DNA of 64,000 nt from an uncultured Ruminococcus sp. Lineage in GTDB: Bacteria > Bacillota > Clostridia > Oscillospirales > Ruminococcaceae. The notes beneath the pieces are model-generated. The model saw only the letters and a list, made by a program, of their open reading frames with translations. It was not told the origin of the DNA and did not search any database. The stretch spans positions 1-64,000 of the forward strand of contig CANQVK010000004.1 in the NCBI GenBank assembly GCA_947627275.1, in the 5' to 3' direction. Every line of letters starts with the position of its first letter. Within the stretch, counting starts at the first letter, position 1. Both the position numbers and the translations under genes were made by a program. Of the stretch, positions 36,073-44,512 are shown piece by piece.

Positions 36073-37743
36073 TTATGACCGGTCTTTGCCGGTTTCCATG
36101 ATGTTTACAGCCGTAACAAGAGCCTTTATTGATGAAACGACAATATCGTTGTCGATGCCTGCGCCCCAGTAGCTTTTTCCGTTGGAAACGATCTCAACGT
36201 AGGACACGGCTTTTGAGGCGGAACCGACCTCCAGAGCGTGTTCGCTGTAGGTATTGATGCTGAAATCAAGACCCGTGTAGGAGCGTATAGCGTTGCTGAC
36301 AGCATCGAGACGGCCGTTTCCCGTATCGGCTGCGACGGCTTTTTTTCCGTTGTAGGTGAGAGTGACCGTAGCTTCGATACCGCCGCATTGAACGTAATGA
36401 GCTTCGAGGACGTTAAGAGGCGTTGTGATGTCCACAAATCTGGACTTGAATATTTCGTAGACTTCATCGGGGAGCAGTTCCTTATGCTTATGGTCGGAAA
36501 CGCTCTTGACAGCATAGCCTACGGTTTCACGCATTTTCTTAGGCAGATCGTAGCCGAAGCGGGTTTCAAGGATATATCCGATACCGCCCTTGCCCGATTG
36601 ACTGTTGATACGGATAACGTCGGCTGAATATTCCCGTCCGACGTCCTCGGGGTCGATAGGGAGGTAGGGGACTGTCCAGAGGTCGGTATGGCCCTCCTCG
36701 CGCCACTTCATTCCCTTTGCGATAGCGTCCTGATGAGAGCCGCTGAATGCCGCAAAAACAAGCTTTCCCGAATAAGGCGAACGTTCGTAAACGCTCATGC
36801 GCGTAACTCTTGTGTAAAGCTCCGTTATTTTCGGTATATCCGTAAAATCAAGCTCGGGATCAACTCCCTGTGAGAACATGTTCATTGCGAGTGTGATAAT
36901 GTCCACATTTCCCGTGCGTTCGCCGTTTCCGAACAGTGTTCCCTCGACACGGTCTGCGCCTGCAAGAAGTCCCATTTCCGTATCGGCAACCGCGCAGCCG
37001 CGGTCATTGTGGGGGTGAAGGGAAATAATGACGTTTTCACGGTATTTGATATTTTCGCACATATATTCTATCTGATTTGCATAAACATGTGGCATCGAGA
37101 GTTGCACGGTAACAGGCAGATTTATGATGACCTTATCATCGGGGGAGGGCTGCCATACGTCCAGAACGGCGTTGCAGACCTCCAAAGCGAATTCCGGCTC
37201 TGTTCCTGTGAAGCTTTCGGGCGAATATTCAAATCGGAAATTTCCCTCGTAATTTTCGCGGTATTTTTTGCAGAGTTCAGCGCCCGTAACGGCAATGTCG
37301 ATTATTTCCTCCTTGGATTTGCGGAAAACCTGCTCGCGCTGCGCAAGGCTGGTTGAATTGTAGAGGTGGACGATGGCGTTTTTGCAGCCTTTGAGAGCTT
37401 CAAACGTCTTTTTGATGATATGCTCACGGGACTGGGTGAGGACTTGTATCGTTACATCATCGGGTATCATATCCTGCTCGATAAGTGTGCGGCAAAATTC
37501 GTACTCGGTTTCGGATGCGGCAGGAAAGCCTATTTCTATTTCCTTGAAGCCGAGTTCGACGAGGAGCTTGAAGAATTCGAGCTTTTCGTCCAGACTCATG
37601 GGGATAATAAGAGCCTGATTGCCGTCTCTGAGGTCAACGCTGCACCATATCGGAGCTTTATCAACGTAGGACTTCTCAGCCCATTTCATTGAAGTTTTGG
37701 GAGCTTCAAAAAATTGTCTTGTGTATTTTTCGGTGTTTTTCAT
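36073..37743 (-). CDS. leuA: 2-isopropylmalate synthase (long form)
   Basis: This protein of about 556 residues condenses acetyl-CoA with 2-oxoisovalerate, the first leucine step. DLRDGNQALIIPM and SLHPHNDRGCAVADTEMGL hold metal ligands; the C-terminal regulatory domain (after about residue 430) is present, so leucine feedback is expected. It is the LeuA type of actinobacterial form, not the shorter clostridial type. The start is the ATG at 37743 with GGAGG; an upstream in-frame codon at 37782 has no site. A T-box lies upstream, separated by a repeat. Confidence 0.94.
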   Translation of the reverse strand: MKNTEKYTRQFFEAPKTSMKWAEKSYVDKAPIWCSVDLRDGNQALIIPMSLDEKLEFFKLLVELGFKEIEIGFPAASETEYEFCRTLIEQDMIPDDVTIQVLTQSREHIIKKTFEALKGCKNAIVHLYNSTSLAQREQVFRKSKEEIIDIAVTGAELCKKYRENYEGNFRFEYSPESFTGTEPEFALEVCNAVLDVWQPSPDDKVIINLPVTVQLSMPHVYANQIEYMCENIKYRENVIISLHPHNDRGCAVADTEMGLLAGADRVEGTLFGNGERTGNVDIITLAMNMFSQGVDPELDFTDIPKITELYTRVTRMSVYERSPYSGKLVFAAFSGSHQDAIAKGMKWREEGHTDLWTVPYLPIDPEDVGREYSADVIRINSQSGKGGIGYILETRFGYDLPKKMRETVGYAVKSVSDHKHKELLPDEVYEIFKSRFVDITTPLNVLEAHYVQCGGIEATVTLTYNGKKAVAADTGNGRLDAVSNAIRSYTGLDFSINTYSEHALEVGSASKAVSYVEIVSNGKSYWGAGIDNDIVVSSIKALVTAVNIMETGKDRS

Positions 37744-37789
37744 TTTAATTCCCTCCGTTTTTGTACTCACTGCTATTCTCAAAAGTATT

Positions 37790-37942
37790 AATTTACAACT
37801 TAAGTTAACTAATATCGGGATTCCAAAGGGACGGTGTCCCTTTGGCGGAGTCCAGAGGCAGCGCCCTGCAAGAGAGGGCGTTCCCTTATTAATGCAGAAA
37901 ACTTAAGTAAGAAATAAAATCGCTAAAGTTATAGACAATGCT
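37790..37942. repeat. CCAAAGGG repeat inserted between the T-box and leuA
   Basis: It begins TTTACAACTTAAG and ends GCTAAAGTTATAGACAATG. A perfect 23-bp palindrome (10-bp arms CCAAAGGGAC/GTCCCTTTGG around GGT) lies at 37823-37845. A second hairpin is possible around 37860-37885 (GCCCTGC/GAGGGC). It lies within the transcribed leader of leuA. Confidence 0.65.
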
Positions 37943-37974
37943 TTTGGGGTAGCAGGGAGTAAGTTGTAGATAAA

Positions 37975-38015
37975 TAAAAAAGTCCCCTCCACGCCTTAAC
38001 AGGCATGGAAGAGAC
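37975..38015 (-). terminator. T-box terminator
   Basis: On the minus strand GTCTCTTCCATGCC pairs with GGCGTGGAGGGGAC and is followed by TTTTTTATTT. Confidence 0.85.
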
Positions 38016-38300
38016 GAAATTTTATATTTCGCGGTACCACTCTTCTTGGTGCAAAGCACCCTCTCGTCTGCGTCAGTCAACGCATATCTCTGTAACGGGA
38101 GAATCCGGTCAAATTTACTTGGAGCAAACTGCTCTGTTGAATCGACTGCTCGGGGAGGAGCTATAACCCATGTACGCATACCGCATTTACACCGAACAGC
38201 GGCTCTCTGTGAAGCTCGACAGGCTTTATTTCCCTTCATAGCATTTAAAAAGATATGATTGCGTTACACGTTCCTGCACGATCTACAGCAACGCCGAGTA
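37976..38300 (-). ncRNA. T-box leader RNA of leuA
   Basis: The T-box core AAGAGTGGTACCGCG is at 38046-38031 (minus strand), ahead of a strong terminator. A stem-I region rich in paired segments lies at about 38090-38290. The UGGU bulge in the core would pair with a tRNA ending ACCA, as leucine tRNA does. The specifier is probably a leucine codon (a CUC candidate lies near 38158), but I could not fold stem I to prove it. Uncharged tRNA should switch on leuA. About 230 bases separate it from the leuA start, unusually far because of the inserted repeat. Confidence 0.85.
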
Positions 38301-38307
38301 CAATTTT

Positions 38308-38336
38308 ATTATACTCTGACGAATTTGTTTTGTCAA
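38308..38336 (-). promoter_or_regulatory. Promoter of the T-box/leuA transcript
   Basis: Minus-strand TTGACA (38336-38331), 17-base spacer, TATAAT (38313-38308). Confidence 0.85.
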
Positions 38337-38383
38337 TACGAAAAATGTAAACTTTTTATGAACGCATATGCCGATCGGTTCGC

Positions 38384-38749
38384 TCAGCTTTCTGTAATGG
38401 ACGCTCCGAAAGGCATAAGCGAGAGCTTCGCTATCTTGAAGCATTGTAATCCAAAGGGTATTCCTATAATTGTACAGCAGAGCAGCGCTCCGTTTACAGC
38501 CGCCGATAATGCCAATGGTATGCCGCTTATCAAAAGCCATATGATATTGACAAGCAAAGACACAGCTCCGCCGCCGTAATTTATTTCCTTTCCGAACGGG
38601 AAGAAGGCGAGAGACGCAAACTTAAAGCACTGTATTCCGATCGGTATACCTACGATCGTTAAACACCATAAAACGCCGGAAATGACCCAGCTAAGCCCCT
38701 GCCATATACCTCCGCACAAAAACCATATAATATTTCCCAAACATCCCAT
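38384..38749 (-). CDS. yccF: YccF-domain membrane protein
   Basis: The 121-residue protein consists of two tandem YccF (DUF307) repeats, each with the pattern W-hydrophobic-GIPxGxQCFKxA (TIVGIPIGIQCFKFASLAFFPFG and CTIIGIPFGLQCFKIAKLSLMPFG). It has about four membrane segments. Function is unknown across the family. GGAGG precedes the ATG. Its promoter lies in a block shared with the aldose epimerase gene. Confidence 0.85.
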   Translation of the reverse strand: MGCLGNIIWFLCGGIWQGLSWVISGVLWCLTIVGIPIGIQCFKFASLAFFPFGKEINYGGGAVSLLVNIIWLLISGIPLALSAAVNGALLCCTIIGIPFGLQCFKIAKLSLMPFGASITES

Positions 38750-39118
38750 AATGCTCCTCCATTCCGTCGTATATGTTGTTTTTTCGATTATTGAACAAGT
38801 TTATTATAGCATATAATCACGAAAAAAGCAACAGGCGCAGAAAAAATTTACCGTTGCAGGAACAGGTCGTGCCGTGTCCGTTAAAATAAATTATAAGGTC
38901 ATGTAATTATAGGTAAAAACGCACAACCGAAATAACAATATATCCGAATTTTTACGTGTCATGAAATATTATGTGCGGGCACGACACGCCGTGTCCCTAC
39001 ATCGGGAGATTTTAGCAAAAATATAATTTGTTGCCGAAAATTTTAAACAAGTATCGCGGCTTTTTAAGTAACTAAAAAAACAAATCCGAGGTTTTATATG
39101 CAAAATTCAATTTTTATA
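38750..39118. other. Gene-free region with repeat fragments
   Basis: It holds the yccF promoter and then AT-rich sequence. Two fragments of one GC-rich motif occur in opposite surroundings: GGTCGTGCCGTGTCCG near 38866 and GGGCACGACACGCCGTGTCC near 38976, a motif that looks like a dispersed intergenic repeat. I see no gene. Confidence 0.45.
38803..38831 (-). promoter_or_regulatory. Promoter of yccF, within a repeated promoter block
   Basis: Minus-strand TTGCTT (38831-38826), 17-base spacer, TATAAT (38808-38803). Positions 38801-38840 nearly match 8829-8867. Confidence 0.7.
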
Positions 39119-39147
39119 TTGACGAAATAAAAAGAAAATGGTAAAAT
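39119..39147 (+). promoter_or_regulatory. Promoter of the AIM24-walJ-rlmH group
   Basis: TTGACG (39119-39124), 17-base spacer, TAAAAT (39142-39147). Confidence 0.65.
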
Positions 39148-39208
39148 AAAAAAGGACAAAAGTCGTTTGACGTTTTGTTTTTATGGAAATCATGAAAGGG
39201 GAAAATTT

Positions 39209-39886
39209 ATGAATTATCAGATAATCGGAAATACCGTGCCTGCCGTCGAGGTGACGCTGAACGCCGGAGAATCCATGTTCACGCAGTCGGGCGGAATGAT
39301 ATGGCAGACAAACGGCATAAGCATGTCCACAAACGCAAGGGGCGGACTTGGCAGAAGCCTTGGCAGAATGTTTACGGGCGAATCAATTTTCATGGCGAAT
39401 TATACGTCTCAGACCAACGGAGCTAAAATCGCTTTTGGAGCAACGTGCCCCGGTTCTATCGTTCCCGTGGATATTTCCCGCGGCGAGCTTATCGTGCAGA
39501 AAGGCTCGTTTCTTTGCGCAGAGCAGACGGTAGACCTTAAGGCGACTTTCACAAAGAAATTCTCAGCAGGTCTTTTCGGCGGCGAGGGATTTATTTTGCA
39601 GAGACTTTTCGGCTACGGAATGGCGTTTCTGGAGGTTGACGGCGATATGGTAGACCGTGTTCTTGCGCCGGGAGAGACATTAAAGGTCGATACGGGAAAC
39701 GTCGTTGCATTTGAAACTTCTGTAAGCTACGATATTGAGACGGTCAAGGGTCTGGGAAATATTTTCTTTGGCGGCGAGGGACTTTTCCTTACTCGTCTTA
39801 CAGGTCCGGGACGTGTTATCCTCCAAACGCAGAATTTCAATGATTTTGCTATGAGAGTAGCGACAAGAGTACCCTCGAGAAGCTGA
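39209..39886 (+). CDS. AIM24/TIGR00266-family protein
   Basis: The 225-residue protein is a predicted beta-helix of the TIGR00266/AIM24 family, recognised by YQIIGNTVPAVEVTLNAGESMFTQSGGMIW at the start, GESIFMANY, GGEGFILQRLFGYG and GLGNIFFGGEGLFLTRLTGPGRV. The role is unknown in bacteria. The ATG at 39209 has AAAGGGG upstream. Its stop overlaps the walJ start (TGATG), so both are co-translated. Confidence 0.9.
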   Translation: MNYQIIGNTVPAVEVTLNAGESMFTQSGGMIWQTNGISMSTNARGGLGRSLGRMFTGESIFMANYTSQTNGAKIAFGATCPGSIVPVDISRGELIVQKGSFLCAEQTVDLKATFTKKFSAGLFGGEGFILQRLFGYGMAFLEVDGDMVDRVLAPGETLKVDTGNVVAFETSVSYDIETVKGLGNIFFGGEGLFLTRLTGPGRVILQTQNFNDFAMRVATRVPSRS

Positions 39887-40671
39887 TGGCAAGAATATAT
39901 CCTCTTTTCAGCTCTAGCAAGGGCAACTCTGCGTTTATCGGCACGGAAAGAGGCGGCGTACTTATTGATTGCGGCGTAAGCTTCAAGCGGCTTACAGCGG
40001 CTCTGGAGCGGAATGATCTGTCTCTTTCGGCGATAAGGGGAGTTTTTATAACTCACGAACATTCCGACCATGTAAGCGGACTGAAAATGCTTACAAAGTA
40101 TACGTCCGTTCCCGTATACGGACAGAAGCGCACTCTGCAAAGGCTTTGCAGCAGCGATAAGATTTCTCCCAATTCTCCCGTTATTGATATGACGGGAAAG
40201 AAAATAGCCTGCGGAGACTGCGAACTGACCTGTTTCAATACTCCGCATGACGCTATACAAAGCTGCGGCTACAGGATAACCGCTTCGGACGGCAAGGTCT
40301 GCGCCGTATGTACCGATCTCGGGCATGTTACGGACGAGGTGGACGAGGCGCTGAAGGGCTGTCGTCTGGTGCTTTTGGAGGCGAATTATGATGAAAGGAT
40401 GCTGCGCGGTGGACCTTATCCTATTTACTTAAAGGAGCGGATATTGTCGCCTAACGGTCATCTGTCGAATAACGACTGCGCAAAACAGGCGGCAAAGCTC
40501 ATAAAGCAGGGGACGACTCATCTTATCCTCGGGCATCTCAGTCAGGATAATAACCGACCTCAGGTTGCCGATAAAACCGTTGAAGCGGCGCTGTCGGAGT
40601 TTATCAGAAACCGTGATTATCTCATGGGAACTGCACCCATGGAAACCTCGGGGGAAGCGGTAATATTCTAA
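39886..40671 (+). CDS. walJ: WalJ/YycJ-type MBL-fold hydrolase
   Basis: The 261-residue metallo-beta-lactamase-fold hydrolase has the zinc motif THEHSDH at about residues 56-62 and GHVTDEVDEAL, LEANYDERML and LGHLSQDNNRP further on, as in YycJ, a possible exonuclease linked to the WalRK cell-wall regulon. In Bacillus and Staphylococcus it lies near rlmH, as here, though no walRK is present. Its ATG overlaps the preceding stop. Confidence 0.9.
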   Translation: MARIYPLFSSSKGNSAFIGTERGGVLIDCGVSFKRLTAALERNDLSLSAIRGVFITHEHSDHVSGLKMLTKYTSVPVYGQKRTLQRLCSSDKISPNSPVIDMTGKKIACGDCELTCFNTPHDAIQSCGYRITASDGKVCAVCTDLGHVTDEVDEALKGCRLVLLEANYDERMLRGGPYPIYLKERILSPNGHLSNNDCAKQAAKLIKQGTTHLILGHLSQDNNRPQVADKTVEAALSEFIRNRDYLMGTAPMETSGEAVIF

Positions 40672-40747
40672 GAGCCTGTTTACAGCTCTTTCCGGCGTTT
40701 TCATTGGAACTTGCAATTGCGTAAAAATATGAATAGAGTGTGCGAAG

Positions 40748-41221
40748 TTGAATATAAATCTGATAGTTATAGGAAAATTAAAAGAAGATTATCTCAGAAA
40801 CGCCTGTGCCGAGTATATAAAGCGGCTCGGGAGATACTGCGCTTTCGAGCTGCACGAGCTTGATGAATGCCGTTTGAGCGATTCGCCGTCCGAAAAGGAA
40901 ATAGCCGCTGCTCTGAAAAAAGAAGCGGCGGCAATAAAAAAGTATGTCAAAGGCATGATAGTTCCCATGTGTATCGAGGGGCGGCAGATGAGCAGTACCG
41001 AGCTTTCAACGGAAATAGCGAATGCCGGAGTGAACGGTCACAGCACCGTAACTTTTATTATTGGCAGCTCATTCGGACTTGATCCCGAAATAAAGCAAAT
41101 GGGACATTTAAGACTTTCAATGTCTAAAATGACGTTTCCGCACCAGCTTGCTAGAGTAATGCTTTTAGAGCAGATATACCGTGCTTTTCAGATCGCCGGC
41201 GGCGGAAAATATCATAAATAG
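40748..41221 (+). CDS. rlmH: 23S rRNA (pseudouridine-1915-N3)-methyltransferase RlmH
   Basis: The 157-residue SPOUT methyltransferase modifies ribosomal helix 69. FIIGSSFGLDPEI forms the SAM-binding knot and PHQLARVMLLEQIYRAFQI with GGKYHK ends it. The length is typical (155-159). The start is TTG at 40748; the ribosome site is weak (GAGTG), and no later methionine would preserve the N-terminus. A terminator follows. rlmH is the integration site of SCCmec in staphylococci, but no insertion is seen here. Confidence 0.94.
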   Translation: MNINLIVIGKLKEDYLRNACAEYIKRLGRYCAFELHELDECRLSDSPSEKEIAAALKKEAAAIKKYVKGMIVPMCIEGRQMSSTELSTEIANAGVNGHSTVTFIIGSSFGLDPEIKQMGHLRLSMSKMTFPHQLARVMLLEQIYRAFQIAGGGKYHK

Positions 41222-41249
41222 ACGGCTTCGGAAGCTTCCGAAGCCGTCT
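41220..41249. other. Perfect palindrome after rlmH
   Basis: AGACGGCTTCGGA and its complement flank a 4-base centre, giving a 30-base palindrome. With the terminator at 41261 it forms a double hairpin after rlmH. Confidence 0.6.
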
Positions 41250-41260
41250 GATAAAAAATA

Positions 41261-41300
41261 CTCCGAAATCTCTTGCTATGTGAGATCTCGGAGCTTTTTT
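41261..41300. terminator. Bidirectional terminator after rlmH
   Basis: CTCCGAAATCTC (bulged) pairs with GAGATCTCGGAG, with T runs on both strands. The plus-strand T run reaches the stop codon of the convergent gene. Confidence 0.75.
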
Positions 41301-41541
41301 ATATCAATTCATATTCAGCAATACCCTCGGCATTTTCTCTTAAAAAGCGTATACCGTCAATTTTACCGCTGTCAATATCCTGTTTAAACATTCTTCCGAG
41401 AACTCTTATAAGCTGTTCTTCTGCGAGTTTTTTGTATTCGCTCGGTGTCAAATTATCAATAACAGTAAACGGTTCGCCGACTTTTGCCGACCTTTTAGCG
41501 CGTTCTGCGATCTCGTCTGTAGTTATCCATACTGACGGCAT
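41299..41541 (-). CDS. Uncharacterised 80-aa protein
   Basis: This small, soluble, mixed-charge protein (MPSVWITTDEIAERAKRSAK start, LTPSEYKKLAEEQLIRVLGRMFKQ helix) has a strong AGGAGG ahead of its ATG, which makes it a credible gene. I recognise no family. It follows the cytidylate-kinase-like gene, 21 bases downstream, and is probably co-transcribed. Confidence 0.7.
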   Translation of the reverse strand: MPSVWITTDEIAERAKRSAKVGEPFTVIDNLTPSEYKKLAEEQLIRVLGRMFKQDIDSGKIDGIRFLRENAEGIAEYELI

Positions 41542-41562
41542 AAAATACCTCCTGTTCTGTTA

Positions 41563-42180
41563 TTAAGAGAATTTTTTATTGTATTCATTATAAGCCTTAA
41601 CTATGATCTCCGCACAAAGCTCGTCGCCGATCTCGCTGTTGAGACAAAGTGAATAAAGCTCTTTATCCTGCCAGCTTCTGCCTGTATTTACATTGAAAAA
41701 GGTTTCGCGGCGTTTGTCGGCTTTTTTCATGATAGCTTCGGCTTTGTTGGGCTTTATGCCGTATTCTTCTATTGCACGCTTGGTGCGAAATTCCTGCGGC
41801 GCATAAATATACACGTTGAAACAGCCCTTATCTTCGAGAATATAGCTTCCGCATCTGCCTACAAGAATGAAGCTGCCCTCATTTTCGGCGATCTCCGAAA
41901 TTATACGGCTTTCCATAAGAAATACCTTGTCCGATAGAGGGAGGTTATCTTCCATGGAGCGAGTGGGATTTGAAGAAAGCAGCAGGGAGTACAGAAAGCT
42001 TGTGGGAACGGTTTCTTCCGCATTTTCGAGCTGTTCCTTATCAATCCCGCATTTTTTTGCCGTCATATCGAGTATCTGTCTGTTGTAGCAGTTGATACCG
42101 AGCTTTTCAGCTGCGAGTCTGCCGATAATGCTTCCGCCGCTTCCGTATTGGCGTTCTATTGTGATGATGGGTTTCTTCAT
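41563..42180 (-). CDS. Cytidylate kinase-like family protein
   Basis: The 205-residue P-loop protein has IERQYGSGGSIIGRLAAEKL at the start, the altered P-loop used by the cytidylate-kinase-2 family, then FILVGRCGSYIL and RTKRAIEEYGIKPNKAEAIMKKADKRRETFFN, the lid. Proteins of this family are common in Clostridia; their nucleotide substrate is unproved. Its start is the ATG at 42180. Confidence 0.85.
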   Translation of the reverse strand: MKKPIITIERQYGSGGSIIGRLAAEKLGINCYNRQILDMTAKKCGIDKEQLENAEETVPTSFLYSLLLSSNPTRSMEDNLPLSDKVFLMESRIISEIAENEGSFILVGRCGSYILEDKGCFNVYIYAPQEFRTKRAIEEYGIKPNKAEAIMKKADKRRETFFNVNTGRSWQDKELYSLCLNSEIGDELCAEIIVKAYNEYNKKFS

Positions 42181-42376
42181 TTGATTTTCCTCACTTTCTC
42201 ATAGTTAATAAAATAATTATACCACGATTTTTCAACAGTTTCAATAAGAAAAGTGAAAAAAATGTGAAATGCTGAAAAAATCTGTCTTTTACACAACATT
42301 ATAAAAAATAAATTGTGCAAATTGACTATGCGAATAAATGATATGCGATATGTCAAAAAAATATCATTCACAGATA

Positions 42377-42405
42377 TTGACAGCTTGACAAAAATAAGCT
42401 ATAAT
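42377..42405 (+). promoter_or_regulatory. Promoter of PEP carboxykinase
   Basis: TTGACA (42377-42382), 17-base spacer, TATAAT (42400-42405). A second TTGACA at 42386 lies too close to the -10 box to compete. Confidence 0.8.
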
Positions 42406-42410
42406 AGTAT

Positions 42411-42475
42411 TTGAGGAACAAGGTGCTTTTTCAGAACCGCACTGGATCTTAAAGCTTTTCCTCACCTGAAAAGGA
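42411..42475 (+). promoter_or_regulatory. Foldable leader of PEP carboxykinase
   Basis: Two mutually exclusive stems are possible: TGAGGAA (42412-42418) with TTCCTCA (42458-42464), or AGGTG (42421-42425) with CACCT (42463-42467) plus TTTTTCAG with CTGAAAAG. Overlapping 3' arms suggest a switch, but I see no known riboswitch class. Confidence 0.35.
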
Positions 42476-42499
42476 TTATTTTTTAGGAGGTATAATACG

Positions 42500-44332
42500 A
42501 TGTCATTGACAACAAATGCTAATGTGTTAAAATGGGTCGATGAAATGATCGCTCTCTGCAAGCCCGAGAAGGTCGTTTGGATCGATGGCTCAAAGGAGCA
42601 GCTTGATGAACTTACTAACGAGGTAACATCGCTCCCCGAGGGCGACCCCAACAAAATGTACTGGCTCAATCAGGAAAAGCTTCCCGGCTGTCTGTATCAC
42701 AGAACTGCCGTAAACGATGTTGCCCGTGTTGAGGACAGAACCTTTATCTGTACAAGAACCAAGGAGGATGCGGGTCCTACAAACAACTGGTGCGATCCTC
42801 AGGAAATGTACGCTAAGCTCCGTCCTATGTACGACGGCGTTATGAAGGGCAGAACAATGTATGTTATACCCTATTCCATGGGTCCTGTTGCTTCTCCTAT
42901 CTCCAAGGTCGGAGTTGAGCTTACAGACTCTATTTATGTTGTTCTCAACATGAATATCATGACAAGAATGGGTAAGGCTGCTTTCGATAAACTGGGCGAT
43001 TCCAACGATTTTGTAAGAGGTCTCCATTCCAAGGCGGACGTTGACCCTGAGAAAAGATATATCGTACAGTTCCCCGAGGACAATACGATCTGGTCTATCA
43101 ATTCTGCATACGGCGGAAACGTTATCCTTTCCAAGAAGTGCTTCGCTCTCCGTATCGCTTCATTCCAGGGTAAGAACGAGGGCTGGATGGCTGAGCATAT
43201 GCTTATTCTCGGCGTTCAGAAGCCCGACGGCGAAACAAAGTATATCTGCGCTGCGTTCCCCTCTGCCTGCGGAAAGACAAACCTTGCAATGCTTATTCCT
43301 CCCGAGGGCTACCTTAAGGACGGCTACAAGGTATTTACTGTAGGCGATGATATTGCATGGCTCAAGCCCGGCAAGGACGGCAGACTTTACGCTATCAACC
43401 CCGAGAACGGCTTCTTCGGCGTTGCTCCCGGAACTAACGCAAAGTCGAATTACAATGCTCTTGCTTCCACAATGAAGAACGCTATCTTCACGAACGTAGC
43501 TCTCAACAATGCTGATAATACGGTTTGGTGGGAAGGTCTTGACAAGAATCCTCCCGAGGACGCTACAGAGTGGACCGGTATAAAGACAAACGGCAAGGAG
43601 TGGACTTCTCAGATCGGCGCAGACGGCAAGAACAAGAAGCTTGCACATCCCAACTCACGTTTCACAGCTCCGGCTGTAAACTGCCCCTGCATTTCACCTG
43701 AGTTTGACAATCCCGAGGGCGTTCCGATCTCTGCTATCGTATTCGGCGGCAGAAGAGCTTCTACAACTCCTCTTGTATACCAGTCGTTTGACTGGACGCA
43801 CGGTACATACGTTGGTTCCGCTGTATCTTCCGAGACAACTGCTGCTGCGGCAGGCGCGGTAGGCGTACTCCGTCACGATCCTATGGCTATGAAGCCTTTC
43901 ATCGGCTACAATGTAGGCGACTACTGGGCGCATTGGCTTGAAATGGGCGAAAAGCTCGGCGATAAGGCTCCTAAGATCTTCAATGTAAACTGGTTCAAGC
44001 AGGACGAGAACGGCAACTTCATCTGGCCCGGTTTCGGCGATAACATGCGTGTTCTCGATTGGATCATCAAGCGCTGCGAGGGTACTGTTGAAGCTGACGA
44101 GACAGCTATCGGATACCTCCCCAAGAAGGGCGACATCAACGTTTCAGGCATCGAGGACGAGGTAACTCCCGAGATCATGGATAAGCTTCTCAACGTTGAT
44201 ACTGACCTTTGGAAGGCTGAGATCGCTGAGATGAGAAGATATTACAATGACGACATCGCTGCCAAGGGCGGTAAGATCCCCGCTGCTCTTTATGAGGAAC
44301 TGGATAAGATCGAGGCTCGCCTCAATAAGTGA
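42500..44332 (+). CDS. pckG: Phosphoenolpyruvate carboxykinase (GTP)
   Basis: The 610-residue GTP-type enzyme interconverts oxaloacetate and phosphoenolpyruvate; in ruminal fermenters it usually runs towards oxaloacetate, feeding succinate or aspartate. The kinase-1 motif AFPSACGKTNLAM and GDDIAWLKP are present; FGGRRASTTPLVYQ and the PAVNCPCISPEFDNPEGVPI region are family-specific. Codon use is strongly biased, consistent with high expression. AGGAGG precedes the ATG. Confidence 0.96.
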   Translation: MSLTTNANVLKWVDEMIALCKPEKVVWIDGSKEQLDELTNEVTSLPEGDPNKMYWLNQEKLPGCLYHRTAVNDVARVEDRTFICTRTKEDAGPTNNWCDPQEMYAKLRPMYDGVMKGRTMYVIPYSMGPVASPISKVGVELTDSIYVVLNMNIMTRMGKAAFDKLGDSNDFVRGLHSKADVDPEKRYIVQFPEDNTIWSINSAYGGNVILSKKCFALRIASFQGKNEGWMAEHMLILGVQKPDGETKYICAAFPSACGKTNLAMLIPPEGYLKDGYKVFTVGDDIAWLKPGKDGRLYAINPENGFFGVAPGTNAKSNYNALASTMKNAIFTNVALNNADNTVWWEGLDKNPPEDATEWTGIKTNGKEWTSQIGADGKNKKLAHPNSRFTAPAVNCPCISPEFDNPEGVPISAIVFGGRRASTTPLVYQSFDWTHGTYVGSAVSSETTAAAAGAVGVLRHDPMAMKPFIGYNVGDYWAHWLEMGEKLGDKAPKIFNVNWFKQDENGNFIWPGFGDNMRVLDWIIKRCEGTVEADETAIGYLPKKGDINVSGIEDEVTPEIMDKLLNVDTDLWKAEIAEMRRYYNDDIAAKGGKIPAALYEELDKIEARLNK

Positions 44333-44351
44333 TCTGATTTTAATATATATG

Positions 44352-44378
44352 AAAAGCTCCCCTTTTGGGGAGCTTTTT
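44352..44378 (+). terminator. Terminator of PEP carboxykinase
   Basis: AAAAGCTCCCC pairs with GGGGAGCTTTTT around TTTT. Confidence 0.9.
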
Positions 44379-44512
44379 AATTGGATTGAGAAACAATTGG
44401 TACTCTATACAGGAAAGACATACGTCAGAACAATATCACGTTAAATAATCACTCATTAACAAAAAGTATGAGGGAACAAGATCCCCTTAAGTTTTCCGTA
44501 AGAACCTGTATA

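Noticed and set aside
37889-38239. Open reading frame on the minus strand inside the leuA leader
   Set aside because: It lies across the T-box core and terminator; the RNA structure explains the sequence and there is no ribosome site.
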